A stretch of 49,517 nt of DNA from a virus, in the IMG/VR virus record IMGVR_UViG_3300017763_000026, positions 1-49,517 of that record. One strand, written 5' to 3'. Each line of letters begins with the position of its first letter. The stretch's first letter is position 1. A program made the position numbers and the translations under genes. Under the pieces are notes generated by a model. It searched no databases. It had not been told where the DNA came from and saw only the letters and a program-made list of their open reading frames with translations. Shown here in pieces: positions 18,824 to 26,520 of the stretch.

Positions 18824-18885
18824 TTGAGAAGGGTGTACGGCTTAGTTCCGTATGTACGAAATCGAAACGAAAACTGGAGGTTGAT

Positions 18886-19050
18886 ATGACTTACTATAGA
18901 GGTATCAAGGCCGAGAAAGTAGCTAAAACAACTTCTTCTAAACAGGAAGAAGGAGTTTATAGAGGCATTTCTTGGAAATCTAAAGATCTAGAAAAGTCAC
19001 CTAAAGCACCAAAAAGCGGAACTTACCGTGGTGTTAAGTGGGTAGCTTAA
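18886..19050 (+). CDS. DUF4278-like small peptide (54 aa) with three YRG repeats
   Basis: A 54-residue basic peptide with three copies of a YRG motif: YYRGIK near the start, VYRGISWK in the middle and TYRGVKWVA at the end. This is the pattern of DUF4278, found in small cyanobacterial proteins including PirA, a PII-interacting regulator of arginine/nitrogen flow. Small DUF4278-type peptides are also typical clients of the downstream-peptide form of the glutamine riboswitch, which lies just upstream here. A strong TGGAGG precedes the ATG by 5 nt. A terminator follows, so it is a single-gene late transcript. A role in tuning host nitrogen signalling is inference. Confidence 0.85.
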   Translation: MTYYRGIKAEKVAKTTSSKQEEGVYRGISWKSKDLEKSPKAPKSGTYRGVKWVA

Positions 19051-19060
19051 TATAGATGGC

Positions 19061-19084
19061 AAGGGGACTCTTCGGAGTCCCTTT
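19061..19084 (+). terminator. Hairpin terminator with UUCG tetraloop
   Basis: GGGGACTC-TTCG-GAGTCCCT stem extended by A-T pairs, with the stable cUUCGg loop and a short T-rich tail. It ends the riboswitch-peptide transcript. Confidence 0.85.
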
Positions 19085-19108
19085 GTTCTAGACTAACATT
19101 TCTAGCCT

Positions 19109-19116
19109 TATAAATA
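19109..19116 (+). promoter_or_regulatory. T4-type late promoter (TATAAATA) for gp3 unit
   Basis: Exact TATAAATA. An ATG occurs after 5 nt (19122), at the predicted transcript start; the gp3 gene follows at 19258. Confidence 0.75.
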
Positions 19117-19121
19117 GATAT

Positions 19122-19253
19122 ATGATAGAAAAAATGAAGAATGACTTTCATATTATGTTATTACACCTCGAAAAGAAGGAAAAAGAATTTCATAAATTTA
19201 TGAAAAGTGGAAGAATAAACAAAGTCTGGAATAAGACAATACAACAGGGTTAG
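19122..19253 (+). CDS. Small basic helical ORF (43 aa), possibly leaderless
   Basis: ORF of 43 codons starting MIEKMKNDFHIMLLHLEKKE, lysine-rich and predicted helical. It has no Shine-Dalgarno site, but its ATG coincides with the predicted late start site, and the stop is 4 nt before gp3. This would couple it to gp3. I know no family; it could also be non-coding leader. The same promoter-to-ATG distance at gp16 makes it more credible. Confidence 0.4.
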   Translation: MIEKMKNDFHIMLLHLEKKEKEFHKFMKSGRINKVWNKTIQQG

Positions 19254-19257
19254 ATAG

Positions 19258-19719
19258 ATGGCAGTTACAACTAATAAAAACTACGTAAGTCCTATAGGGT
19301 TTAATTTTCTAATAGATAGAGAAAAATATGGAAATTTAGAATATTTCTGTACTGGTGTTAACGTACCAGGTATATCGCTCGCTGAAGCTCCATTACCATA
19401 TAAAGGTTCTAATGTAGCATTTACTGGAGATCGAATCAACTTTGAAGACTTAACTATTAAGTTTAATGTAACTGAAAACTTTGAAAACTATATAGAACTA
19501 TTTGATTGGATGCATAATCTCATTAATACAGGCGAACCGTTTGTATCAGATGCTAGATTATCTGTCCTTACATCGCATAATAATGTGGGTAAAACAATTA
19601 AATTTTTAGATATATTTCCAACTAATTTAGATACTTTAGAATTCAGTGCAAAAGAAACTGAAATACAATATTTAGAAGCAACTGCTACATTTAAATACAC
19701 ATATTTTGAGTTTGAGTAA
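19258..19719 (+). CDS. 3: Tail completion protein gp3-like
   Basis: 153-aa beta-rich protein with a tube-like fold pattern: VPGISLAEAPLPYKGSNVAF, then GDRINFEDLTIKF and ENYIELFDWMHNLIN. In marine T4-like phages the gene at this place, just after gp23, is annotated gp3, which caps the tail tube. It also resembles tube-type proteins such as gp19 and gp54, so the exact tail role is less certain than its tail nature. Late promoter upstream; the early transcript of uvsY starts just after it. Confidence 0.75.
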   Translation: MAVTTNKNYVSPIGFNFLIDREKYGNLEYFCTGVNVPGISLAEAPLPYKGSNVAFTGDRINFEDLTIKFNVTENFENYIELFDWMHNLINTGEPFVSDARLSVLTSHNNVGKTIKFLDIFPTNLDTLEFSAKETEIQYLEATATFKYTYFEFE

Positions 19720-19726
19720 ATAAACG

Positions 19727-19755
19727 TTTACATTTAGGCGTTTTTGTGGTATAAT
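19727..19755 (+). promoter_or_regulatory. T4-early-type promoter for uvsY (leaderless geometry)
   Basis: CGTTTACA at the -35 region, 17-bp spacer, GTGGTATAAT at the -10. The uvsY ATG is 7 nt after the -10 box, so the transcript would start at or next to the ATG. Confidence 0.88.
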
Positions 19756-19762
19756 ATATAAT

Positions 19763-20209
19763 ATGAATAATTTAGAACAAATCCTTGAAATGTGGAAGAA
19801 AGACTCAGTAATCGATGAGATGAAGCTTGACGAAACTTCCATGAACTCTGCTAAACTACACGCTAAGTATCTAGAAATACTCAGTGTAAATCGTATGAAA
19901 CTTAAAAAGTCTGAAATGGACTTTAAAGTTCTATTGCGAGATAAATTTATGCATTATGGTGGTAAACTATCCCAAGATGAATTAGATTCAAAAGGATGGG
20001 AATATGATCCATTACATGGTAATACAGTACTTAAAGGAGATATGGATAAGTGGTACGACGCTGATCCAGTTATTCAAGAAGCTCAAGCAAAAATAGCCTA
20101 CCTACAAAATATTAATGATACTTTAAAAGAAATATTAGACAATATAAAATGGCGTCATCAAAACATAAAGAATATGATTGAATGGCGTAAATTTACCAGT
20201 GGTATATAA
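19763..20209 (+). CDS. uvsY: Recombination mediator UvsY
   Basis: 148-aa helical, charged protein matching T4 UvsY (137 aa) in size, position before uvsW, and pattern: an N-terminal EILEMWKKDSVIDEMKLDE helix and a C-terminal WRHQNIKNMIEWRKFTSG helix. UvsY loads UvsX on gp32-coated single strands. It starts directly at an early promoter without a Shine-Dalgarno site. Its 3' end overlaps the next gene in another frame. Confidence 0.88.
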   Translation: MNNLEQILEMWKKDSVIDEMKLDETSMNSAKLHAKYLEILSVNRMKLKKSEMDFKVLLRDKFMHYGGKLSQDELDSKGWEYDPLHGNTVLKGDMDKWYDADPVIQEAQAKIAYLQNINDTLKEILDNIKWRHQNIKNMIEWRKFTSGI

Positions 20210-20711
20210 CAACTTTTTAAACGATAAAGAAATAACTCAGATTGGTCTCACATATCCTACGTGGGAACATGGCAAAACAAACGAGCCTTCTGATCTTAGA
20301 ATAGTTCATACTTATGATATAACACATAAGTTAGAATGGTTAGATTTTAAAGTATTAGCATTCGTTAAAAAAATAAATAAAGATTATGGATATGATATAT
20401 CATCTTGGAATGCTATAAATGAAACTAAACTACTTAAATACGATGTTGGTGGTAAATATGACTGGCATCAAGATGTTTTATGGGCTCCGAAAGAACACCG
20501 AAAGTTTACATATATAATACAGTTGACAAATAAAAAAGAATATGAAGGTGGTGATTTTAAATTTAGAGATGCTAAAGTTGACTTGGCTAATGCTGGAGAT
20601 AGAGGAACAATTATAGTGTTTCCATCTTTACTATATCATAGAATTACTCCTCTTACTAAAGGTAGTAGACAATCAATTGTAGGTTGGGTTGTAGGTCCAA
20701 GATGGAAGTAA
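20178..20711 (+). CDS. 2OG-Fe(II) oxygenase
   Basis: Prolyl-hydroxylase-type dioxygenase fold. Iron ligands are H97 and D99 in YDWHQD and H154 in LLYHRITPL, with R163 (GSRQSIVGWV) for 2-oxoglutarate. Such genes are common in marine T4-like phages; the substrate (protein, DNA base or metabolite) is not known. No ATG is available: the start is TTG at 20178 or GTG at 20199, both inside uvsY, so translation is probably coupled. Its stop overlaps the uvsW start. Confidence 0.85.
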   Translation: MNGVNLPVVYNNFLNDKEITQIGLTYPTWEHGKTNEPSDLRIVHTYDITHKLEWLDFKVLAFVKKINKDYGYDISSWNAINETKLLKYDVGGKYDWHQDVLWAPKEHRKFTYIIQLTNKKEYEGGDFKFRDAKVDLANAGDRGTIIVFPSLLYHRITPLTKGSRQSIVGWVVGPRWK

Positions 20712-22198
20712 TTACAGTTAAAAAGAAGAATGAAACTTGGCTAGATGTCGAATGTGAACCATCTATAGAAAGAGAATTATCTGAACATTTTTGTTTTTAT
20801 GTTCCAGGGTATAAATTTATGCCAGCTTATAGAAATAAGATATGGGATGGTAAAATCAGGTTGTATGATTCAAGGAAAAAAACACTCTATGTGGGCCTTT
20901 TTGACTATCTGAAAGACTTTGCCTCGATAAGGGACTATAGTGTGGTTTCAGAGGGGTCAAAATACTATGGTACTCCGGGTGAAGTTCTCGAACCCTTACT
21001 AGAGGGCCTTTTGTCTGATATTACACTGACTGTGAACCGTTCCTTAGTAACCCCAAGGCCATATCAAATCGAGGGACTCTCGCACACGCTTTCAAAGCAG
21101 AAATCCCTTTTATTATCACCGACGGGTTCTGGTAAGAGTATGATCATATATTTGGCCATGAGATACTATTTAAAACACCACGAAGGTAAAGTATTAATTA
21201 TAGTACCTACTACAAGTCTTGTAGCTCAAATGTATCATGATTTTCAAGACTATTCTGTACTTGACGATGATTGGGAAGCCACAGAGCAATGTCATCAGAT
21301 AATGGGTGGTAGAGAAAAGCACGGAATAAAGAATCGAGTTATTATATCCACATGGCAATCTATATTTAAATTACCACATCCTTGGTTTCAAGATTTTGGG
21401 ATGGTTGTAGGAGACGAAGCGCATAATTTTAAAGCTAAATCTCTTACTGCAATTATGGAAAAATGTACTAATGCCCAATATAGAATGGGTACAACCGGTA
21501 CATTGGATGGAACACAAACGCATCAGTTAGTATTAGAAGGATTATTTGGCCCAGTATATAAGGTTACTACCACTAAAGAATTAATAGATGCTGGTACATT
21601 AGAACAATTAGACATATCTGTATTACTCTTAAAATATAAAGATGAAATATGTAAAGAAGTATGTAAAGCTAAGTACCAAGAAGAATTAGACTTTATCGTA
21701 AGATATGGTCCAAGAAATAACTTTATATCTAATCTAGCAGTAGATCAAAAAGGTAATACACTTATATTATTTAATTTTGTTGAGAAACATGGTAAACCTT
21801 TACATGATCTGCTTAAAACTAAGATAGATAAGGATAGAAAGTTATTTTATGTATCTGGAGAAACTGACGTAGATGACAGAGAAGCAATAAGAGCTATCAC
21901 TGAAAAAGAAGAGAACGCTATTATTGTAGCAAGTATCGGTACGTTTTCCACAGGTATAAATATAAAGAGGTTGCATAATTTAATCTTTGCTTCACCATCG
22001 AAGTCACAGATAAGAGTATTGCAATCAATTGGTAGAGGACTTAGAAAATCTGATCGTAAGACTCAAGTATTTGATATTGCTGATGACTTACATTGGAAGA
22101 GTAAAAAGAACTATACACTTAATCATGCAGCTGATAGAATTAAGCTGTATGCTAAAGAGAAATTTAACTATAAAGTACATGAGGTAAAAATTGGATAA
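20702..22198 (+). CDS. uvsW: UvsW RNA-DNA / recombination helicase
   Basis: SF2 helicase of T4 type that unwinds branched DNA and R-loops. I choose ATG 20702 (MEVITVKKKNETWLDV), which aligns with the T4 N-terminus; a TTG lies 18 nt earlier. Motifs counted from this start: RPYQ before Walker A SPTGSGKS (129-136), DEAH-type GDEAHN (227-232), and motif VI LQSIGRGLRKS near the C-terminus. About 498 aa, close to T4 (503). A stretch around 20870-21115 is clearly richer in G+C and in rare codons than the rest. Confidence 0.95.
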   Translation: MEVITVKKKNETWLDVECEPSIERELSEHFCFYVPGYKFMPAYRNKIWDGKIRLYDSRKKTLYVGLFDYLKDFASIRDYSVVSEGSKYYGTPGEVLEPLLEGLLSDITLTVNRSLVTPRPYQIEGLSHTLSKQKSLLLSPTGSGKSMIIYLAMRYYLKHHEGKVLIIVPTTSLVAQMYHDFQDYSVLDDDWEATEQCHQIMGGREKHGIKNRVIISTWQSIFKLPHPWFQDFGMVVGDEAHNFKAKSLTAIMEKCTNAQYRMGTTGTLDGTQTHQLVLEGLFGPVYKVTTTKELIDAGTLEQLDISVLLLKYKDEICKEVCKAKYQEELDFIVRYGPRNNFISNLAVDQKGNTLILFNFVEKHGKPLHDLLKTKIDKDRKLFYVSGETDVDDREAIRAITEKEENAIIVASIGTFSTGINIKRLHNLIFASPSKSQIRVLQSIGRGLRKSDRKTQVFDIADDLHWKSKKNYTLNHAADRIKLYAKEKFNYKVHEVKIG

Positions 22199-22586
22199 GT
22201 CAGAAATAAATATTAGACATTTTAAACTGATGAGTGGCGAAGAAATAATTGGATTAGTAACACAAGGATATGATAATACTGATCCATTAACAATTGTAAT
22301 AGAACGACCTTTTAAGATCGTAACTAATATGTTAGGTGGTATACACTTTACGCCATGGTTTCCTTTTTCTAAGCAGAAGCTTTATAGCTTAAATAAGAAC
22401 ACTATTGTACATGATGTCAGACTAGATGAAGATGTAGCTCAAGAATATATTAAGATTGCTACTTCTGATGCTCCTGCTGTTAGAAAGGTTAGTATGAAAT
22501 CTACTGATGACATGTATGAAGAGATGGAAGAAATGATAGAAGACTTTGATGATGAGATCCAAGCAAGTGATAAAACGATTCATTAA
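22191..22586 (+). CDS. Small Sm-like-fold candidate protein (131 aa), TTG start
   Basis: The start is TTG, preceded by GAGG at good spacing and overlapping the uvsW stop. The N-terminal part FKLMSGEEIIGLVTQGYDN, then IVTNMLGGIHFTPWFPFSKQ, is paralogous to the 98-aa protein at 37094 (LVRLSSGEEIIANVE, GFMPWMPYTK). The strand pattern recalls Sm/Hfq-like small barrels, but no database match is available here. The last ~35 residues form an acidic tail (EEMEEMIEDFDDE). Function unknown; RNA or protein binding is a guess. A minus-strand promoter points into its 3' end. Confidence 0.7.
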   Translation: MDKSEINIRHFKLMSGEEIIGLVTQGYDNTDPLTIVIERPFKIVTNMLGGIHFTPWFPFSKQKLYSLNKNTIVHDVRLDEDVAQEYIKIATSDAPAVRKVSMKSTDDMYEEMEEMIEDFDDEIQASDKTIH

Positions 22587-22622
22587 TATCTCTATCTTTC
22601 CCCCTCCCCGGTGTACTTATAT

Positions 22623-22651
22623 ATTATATCATACTTTTAGTCAAATGTAAA
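22623..22651 (-). promoter_or_regulatory. Antisense T4-early-type promoter
   Basis: Read on the minus strand: CGTTTACA, 17-bp spacer, ATGATATAAT, preceded by AGTGAAATTAAT, the same upstream block as the promoters at 26483 and 28885. It diverges from the gp55 promoter and would transcribe leftward from about 22616, antisense to the preceding gene. No convincing minus-strand gene follows. Confidence 0.75.
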
Positions 22652-22696
22652 CGATTAATTTCACTTTTTTTAAAATAAATTAATTACAAATAAACG

Positions 22697-22725
22697 TTTA
22701 CAAATGGCCCAAACTGTGGTATAAT
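22697..22725 (+). promoter_or_regulatory. T4-early-type promoter for gp55-47-46
   Basis: CGTTTACA, 17-bp spacer, GTGGTATAAT. A leader of ~30 nt with TTTTGGAG precedes the gp55 ATG. Confidence 0.9.
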
Positions 22726-22761
22726 ATAACTTATATAATTTAATTTTGGAGAATAATTATT

Positions 22762-23346
22762 ATGGCAAGTGCCGCTAAAAAGAAACCACATTATGTGAAT
22801 AATAGAGATTTTTCTGAAGCTGTTATGGACTATGCAACGAAAGTACATAAAGCTAGAGCAGAAAACTCGCAAATACCAAAAGTAACTGATTATATCGCTA
22901 CGTGTTTTATCAAGATTGCAGAGGGTCTAAGTCATAGGCCGAACTTTGTAAGGTATACATATAGGGAAGAAATGGTTATGGATGGAGTCGAAAACTGTTT
23001 AAGAGCAATCAATAATTACAATATTGAAACAGCTACTAGAACAGGTAAACCAAATGCTTTCTCATATTTTACTCAAATATGTTATTTTGCTTTTATCAGA
23101 AGAATTGCAAAAGAAAAGAAACAACAAGATATCAAGTTTAAGTTCATCGAAAAAATGGGCATTGAAGATTTCGTACAAATGGGTATGGATGCTGAAGGTG
23201 CTGAACAAACTATGAACTATGTAGATACTTTACGTCAGCGTATTAATAAAGTACAAGATAAAGATAAAGCTATTAAAGACTTTGCTAAGCAAGAAAAAAT
23301 AAAAGAAAAGAAAGAAGCTCAAAAACTAGAGCTTTTTATGGGCTAG
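22762..23346 (+). CDS. 55: Late-transcription sigma factor gp55
   Basis: Sigma-like subunit that directs host RNA polymerase to TATAAATA promoters together with the clamp gp45. The sigma region 2-like core is visible (YIATCFIKIAEGLSHRPNF, MVMDGVENCLRAINNYN, NAFSYFTQICYFAFIRRI). 194 aa against 185 in T4. It explains the eleven intergenic late boxes in the window. Expressed from an early promoter, as expected for a late activator. The partner gp33 is not in this window. Confidence 0.94.
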   Translation: MASAAKKKPHYVNNRDFSEAVMDYATKVHKARAENSQIPKVTDYIATCFIKIAEGLSHRPNFVRYTYREEMVMDGVENCLRAINNYNIETATRTGKPNAFSYFTQICYFAFIRRIAKEKKQQDIKFKFIEKMGIEDFVQMGMDAEGAEQTMNYVDTLRQRINKVQDKDKAIKDFAKQEKIKEKKEAQKLELFMG

Positions 23347-23347
23347 T

Positions 23348-24409
23348 ATGAAAGTAGCAATCTTAAATGACACCCATTGTGGTGTGAGAAACTCGTCTGA
23401 TATATTCTTAAACTATCAAAAAAGATTTTACGAAGAAGTATTCTTTCCTTATCTTAAAGAAAACAATATAAAACAAATACTACATTTAGGTGACTATTAT
23501 GAACATCGTAAGTTTGTTAACTTCAAAGCTTTAAATCAGAATAGAAAAGACTTTCTAGAACCTATGCGTGATGCAGGTATTACTATGGATATCATTCCAG
23601 GTAACCATGATGTGTATTTTAAAAATACTAATGAGCTTTGTTCTCTTAAAGAATTACTTGGTTACTTTACTTCTAATGTAAACATTATAATGGAACCAAA
23701 GGTAATTGATTATGACGGATTAGGAGTAGCAGTAATTCCATGGATTAACAACGCAAATTATGAAGAATATACTAAATTTGCAATGACATGTAACGCTCCT
23801 ATTCTTGGTGCTCATCTAGAACTAAAAGGATTTGATATGATGGCAGGAATGCCTAATCCACATGGCATGAGTGCTGATGTTTTTTCTAGATTTGAAATGG
23901 TTTTATCAGGGCATTTTCATACTAAATCAAGTCAAGGTAATGTAACATATCTTGGATCTCAAATGGAATTCACGTGGGCTGATGTAGATGACCCTAAGTA
24001 TTTTCATGTACTTGATACTGAAACAAGAGAAATAACTCAAGTCCGTAATCCTATAACAATGTTCAAAAAGTTTATATATGACGACGAGAACAACGATTAC
24101 GACAATATAAATATAAATGAGTTTGAGAAAAAGTTTGTAAAGATCATTGTATTAAACAAAACTGACCTTTATATGTTCGATAAATTTATTGATCGACTTC
24201 AATCTATTGAAACTTACGAACTCAAGATAGCTGAGAACTTTGAAGAGTTTCTTGGCGAAAGCGTAGAAGATGAAAAGGTCTCTTTAGAAGATACTACTGA
24301 ATTGCTGGATTCTTATGTAGAAGCAGTAGAAACAGATTTAGATAAAGAGAAACTTAAATTGAAATTGAGAGAGTTTTATACAGAAGCTCAAAATTTAGAG
24401 ATTATATGA
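23348..24409 (+). CDS. 47: Recombination nuclease subunit gp47 (Mre11-like)
   Basis: Metallophosphoesterase nuclease that works with gp46 on DNA ends. Motifs in order: LNDTHCG, HLGDYYEH, IPGNHDVYF, LGAHLE and LSGHFHTK, giving the expected Asp/His/Asn metal ligands. 353 aa against 339 in T4. It starts one nt after the gp55 stop and its stop overlaps the gp46 ATG, so the three genes form one early operon. Confidence 0.96.
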   Translation: MKVAILNDTHCGVRNSSDIFLNYQKRFYEEVFFPYLKENNIKQILHLGDYYEHRKFVNFKALNQNRKDFLEPMRDAGITMDIIPGNHDVYFKNTNELCSLKELLGYFTSNVNIIMEPKVIDYDGLGVAVIPWINNANYEEYTKFAMTCNAPILGAHLELKGFDMMAGMPNPHGMSADVFSRFEMVLSGHFHTKSSQGNVTYLGSQMEFTWADVDDPKYFHVLDTETREITQVRNPITMFKKFIYDDENNDYDNININEFEKKFVKIIVLNKTDLYMFDKFIDRLQSIETYELKIAENFEEFLGESVEDEKVSLEDTTELLDSYVEAVETDLDKEKLKLKLREFYTEAQNLEII

Positions 24410-26121
24410 TACATTTTAAAACATGTAGGTGGAAGAATTTCCTCTCCACTGGTAATGAGTTTATTGAAATACAATTAGATAGAACGCCATCAACTTTAGT
24501 AGTTGGGCAAAATGGTGCAGGTAAATCTACCCTTCTAGATGCACTTTCTTATGGGTTATTTAATAAACCTCATAGGGATATAAAAAAGGATCAGCTGATT
24601 AACTCAGTGAACGGTAAGAGGGCTGTAGTTGAGGTTGAGTTTGAAATAGGTGGTACTGAATTTAAAGTACACAGAGGAATAAGACCAGGCAAATTCGAAA
24701 TTTGGCAAAATGGTAATCTTATTAATCAATCATCAAATGCAAGAGATTATCAGAAATTCTTAGAACAGAATATATTAAAACTAAACCATAAGTCATTTCA
24801 TCAAGTAGTAGTACTTGGATCAAGTTCTTTCATTCCATTCATGCAATTGCCAGTTTGGTCTAGAAGAGAGATAATAGAAGACTTATTAGATATTAATATA
24901 TTTTCAAAGATGAACCAATTGTTAAAAGAGCGCAATTCAAAGATACGTGAACAATTAGTAGATATCAATCATCAATTAGATTTAACTAAGAGTAAGATTG
25001 ATTCTCAAAATAAGTATATACGTAATCTAAAAGATCTCAACAATGATTTGATAGAACAGAAACGTGATTCAATTAAGGAACATAAAACAGAAATCTCGCG
25101 TCTATTTGAAGAGTCAAAAACAATTGGAAAAAATCTAACAACTATGATTACCTCTGAAGAAGAAGCTTATCAAAAGTATACTGATCAAGTAGCTCATATT
25201 AAATCCCACAATCAAGTACTAAATAATAAAATAAAAGATTTAGTTTCGGAGTCAAAATTTTATGAAGATAACAACGTCTGTCCAACCTGTGACCAAGACA
25301 TATCTGAAGAAAAGAAAGAATCAAAAATCAACCATGTTAAATCATGTGCAAGAGATGTACAAACAGAAAAAGAAGACATGCAAAGAAAACTCAATGTCTT
25401 GTCTGCAGAAGGTACTACAATCAAAGCAAACCTAGAATCGTTAAGAGCTAGTCAGAATAAGATTAATAGTAACAATGATGCTGTTGGTATATTACAAAAA
25501 GAAATTGACAAAATTCAGAAAGAAATAAATAAGATTAACTCTTCTCAAGGAGATGTTAAATCAGCAAAAACAGAATTATCAGATATGAGAGATTCAAAAG
25601 ATACTTTTACTGATAAGAAGTTAGAATATGTCGAGGAAAGAACCTATAATGAAGTAATAGGGGAGATGCTTAAAGATACTGGTATCAAGACGAAAGTGAT
25701 CAAGCAATATTTGCCAGTAATGAATCGCTTGATTAACCAGTATCTGCAAGTATTAGATTTTTTCGTAGCATTTCATCTTGATGAGAACTTTAGTGAAACT
25801 ATTCGTTCCAGACATAGAGATGCATTTAATTATGCATCGTTCTCAGAAGGAGAAAAACAGAGAATTGATTTATCATTACTCTTTACTTGGAGACAAATTG
25901 CTAAGATGAAGAATTCAGCAGCTACAAACCTACTGATTCTTGATGAGACATTTGATTCTAGTCTAGATGTTGATGGTGTAAATAATCTAACTAAAATTCT
26001 CAGCACCTTAGAAGAAGGTACAAACATCTTTATTATATCTCACAAAGGAGATATATTAGAGGATAAATTCAGATCTAAAATCGAGTTCTATAAGGATAGA
26101 AACTTTAGTAAAATTAGATAA
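24406..26121 (+). CDS. 46: Recombination nuclease subunit gp46 (Rad50-like)
   Basis: SMC/Rad50-type ATPase. Walker A GQNGAGKST at 34-42, long coiled coils on both sides of a zinc hook CPTC at 292-295, ABC signature SEGEKQR, and Walker B NLLILDETFDSSLD near the C-terminus. With gp47 it resects ends for UvsX-driven, recombination-dependent replication. 571 aa against 560 in T4. It overlaps gp47 by 4 nt and is followed by a tRNA gene. Confidence 0.97.
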   Translation: MIHFKTCRWKNFLSTGNEFIEIQLDRTPSTLVVGQNGAGKSTLLDALSYGLFNKPHRDIKKDQLINSVNGKRAVVEVEFEIGGTEFKVHRGIRPGKFEIWQNGNLINQSSNARDYQKFLEQNILKLNHKSFHQVVVLGSSSFIPFMQLPVWSRREIIEDLLDINIFSKMNQLLKERNSKIREQLVDINHQLDLTKSKIDSQNKYIRNLKDLNNDLIEQKRDSIKEHKTEISRLFEESKTIGKNLTTMITSEEEAYQKYTDQVAHIKSHNQVLNNKIKDLVSESKFYEDNNVCPTCDQDISEEKKESKINHVKSCARDVQTEKEDMQRKLNVLSAEGTTIKANLESLRASQNKINSNNDAVGILQKEIDKIQKEINKINSSQGDVKSAKTELSDMRDSKDTFTDKKLEYVEERTYNEVIGEMLKDTGIKTKVIKQYLPVMNRLINQYLQVLDFFVAFHLDENFSETIRSRHRDAFNYASFSEGEKQRIDLSLLFTWRQIAKMKNSAATNLLILDETFDSSLDVDGVNNLTKILSTLEEGTNIFIISHKGDILEDKFRSKIEFYKDRNFSKIR

Positions 26122-26129
26122 CACTTACA

Positions 26130-26204
26130 GTTCTCGTAGTTCAATGGATAGAATATCGGTCTTCTAAACCGCTGATACAGGTTCGACTCCTGTCGGGAAC
26201 ACCA
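26130..26204 (+). tRNA. tRNA-Arg (UCU)
   Basis: Full cloverleaf with encoded CCA. The acceptor GTTCTCG pairs with CGGGAAC (one G-U), the D stem is GTTC/GAAT, the anticodon loop CTTCTAA gives UCU, and the T stem ACAGG/CCTGT is perfect. It reads AGA, the Arg codon this AT-rich phage favours. It lies 8 nt after gp46, probably in the same early transcript. The bottom anticodon-stem pair is a T-C mismatch. Confidence 0.95.
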
Positions 26205-26217
26205 CACAGGAAAAAAA

Positions 26218-26400
26218 ATGCAAGTAACTTATATAGATTACAAATTAAAAATGAGTCCATACGGTATTCAGTTTTCAGATGAAGGTCCAGATAAACTGAC
26301 AATGGAACAATTAGATAAACATGACTTTAAACAAGGAGACAAGTTCATACTTTATACTGATACTCAAGGTCAAGTTTGCCTTAAAAAAGATAGAGATTAG
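26218..26400 (+). CDS. Hypothetical 60-aa protein after tRNA-Arg
   Basis: Starts 14 nt after the tRNA with ACAGGA upstream. The product (LKMSPYGIQFSDEGPD, FKQGDKFILYTDTQGQVCLKK) has no membrane segment or signal. The strand-rich C-terminal half could form a small beta barrel. I do not recognise a family. The ordinary codon use and good ribosome-binding site suggest it is real. Confidence 0.6.
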   Translation: MQVTYIDYKLKMSPYGIQFSDEGPDKLTMEQLDKHDFKQGDKFILYTDTQGQVCLKKDRD

Positions 26401-26427
26401 TGATTTTCTTATAACTCTGAGTTCTAA

Positions 26428-26520
26428 GCTTATAAAAAGTGATACCAGTGCTAATTATTTTCACCAAAAGTGAAATTAATCGTTTACATTTGCCTCGAAA
26501 TGTAGTATAATATACATATA
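26428..26520 (+). repeat. Direct repeat copy 1 (promoter plus upstream dyad)
   Basis: A 93-bp block repeated at 28830-28922 with about nine mismatches by eye. It contains an inverted repeat (ATTA-T-TTTCAC, CAAAA loop, GTGAAA-T-TAAT) just before the -35, then the early promoter. Confidence 0.9.
26483..26511 (+). promoter_or_regulatory. T4-early-type promoter for the protease/VWA gene
   Basis: CGTTTACA, 17-bp spacer, TAGTATAAT. The leader carries AAGGAG before the ATG at 26544. A dyad of TTTCAC/GTGAAA ends a few bases upstream of the -35, a plausible operator. Confidence 0.88.

Noticed and set aside
18707-18880. Group I/II intron remnant or tRNA-like element after gp23
   Set aside because: No domain V-like hairpin, catalytic core or flanking exon logic; the paired elements fit a riboswitch leader better.
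21955-21962. TATAAATA inside uvsW (others at 24106, 33072 and 38048)
   Set aside because: They lie within early coding regions with no late gene or start codon at the right distance; expected by chance in AT-rich DNA, so not listed as promoters.
22400-22616. A 46-codon minus-strand ORF downstream of the antisense promoter
   Set aside because: It is opposite the acidic tail of the + gene, is Ser/Ile-rich as such shadows are, and its ribosome-binding site spacing is poor.
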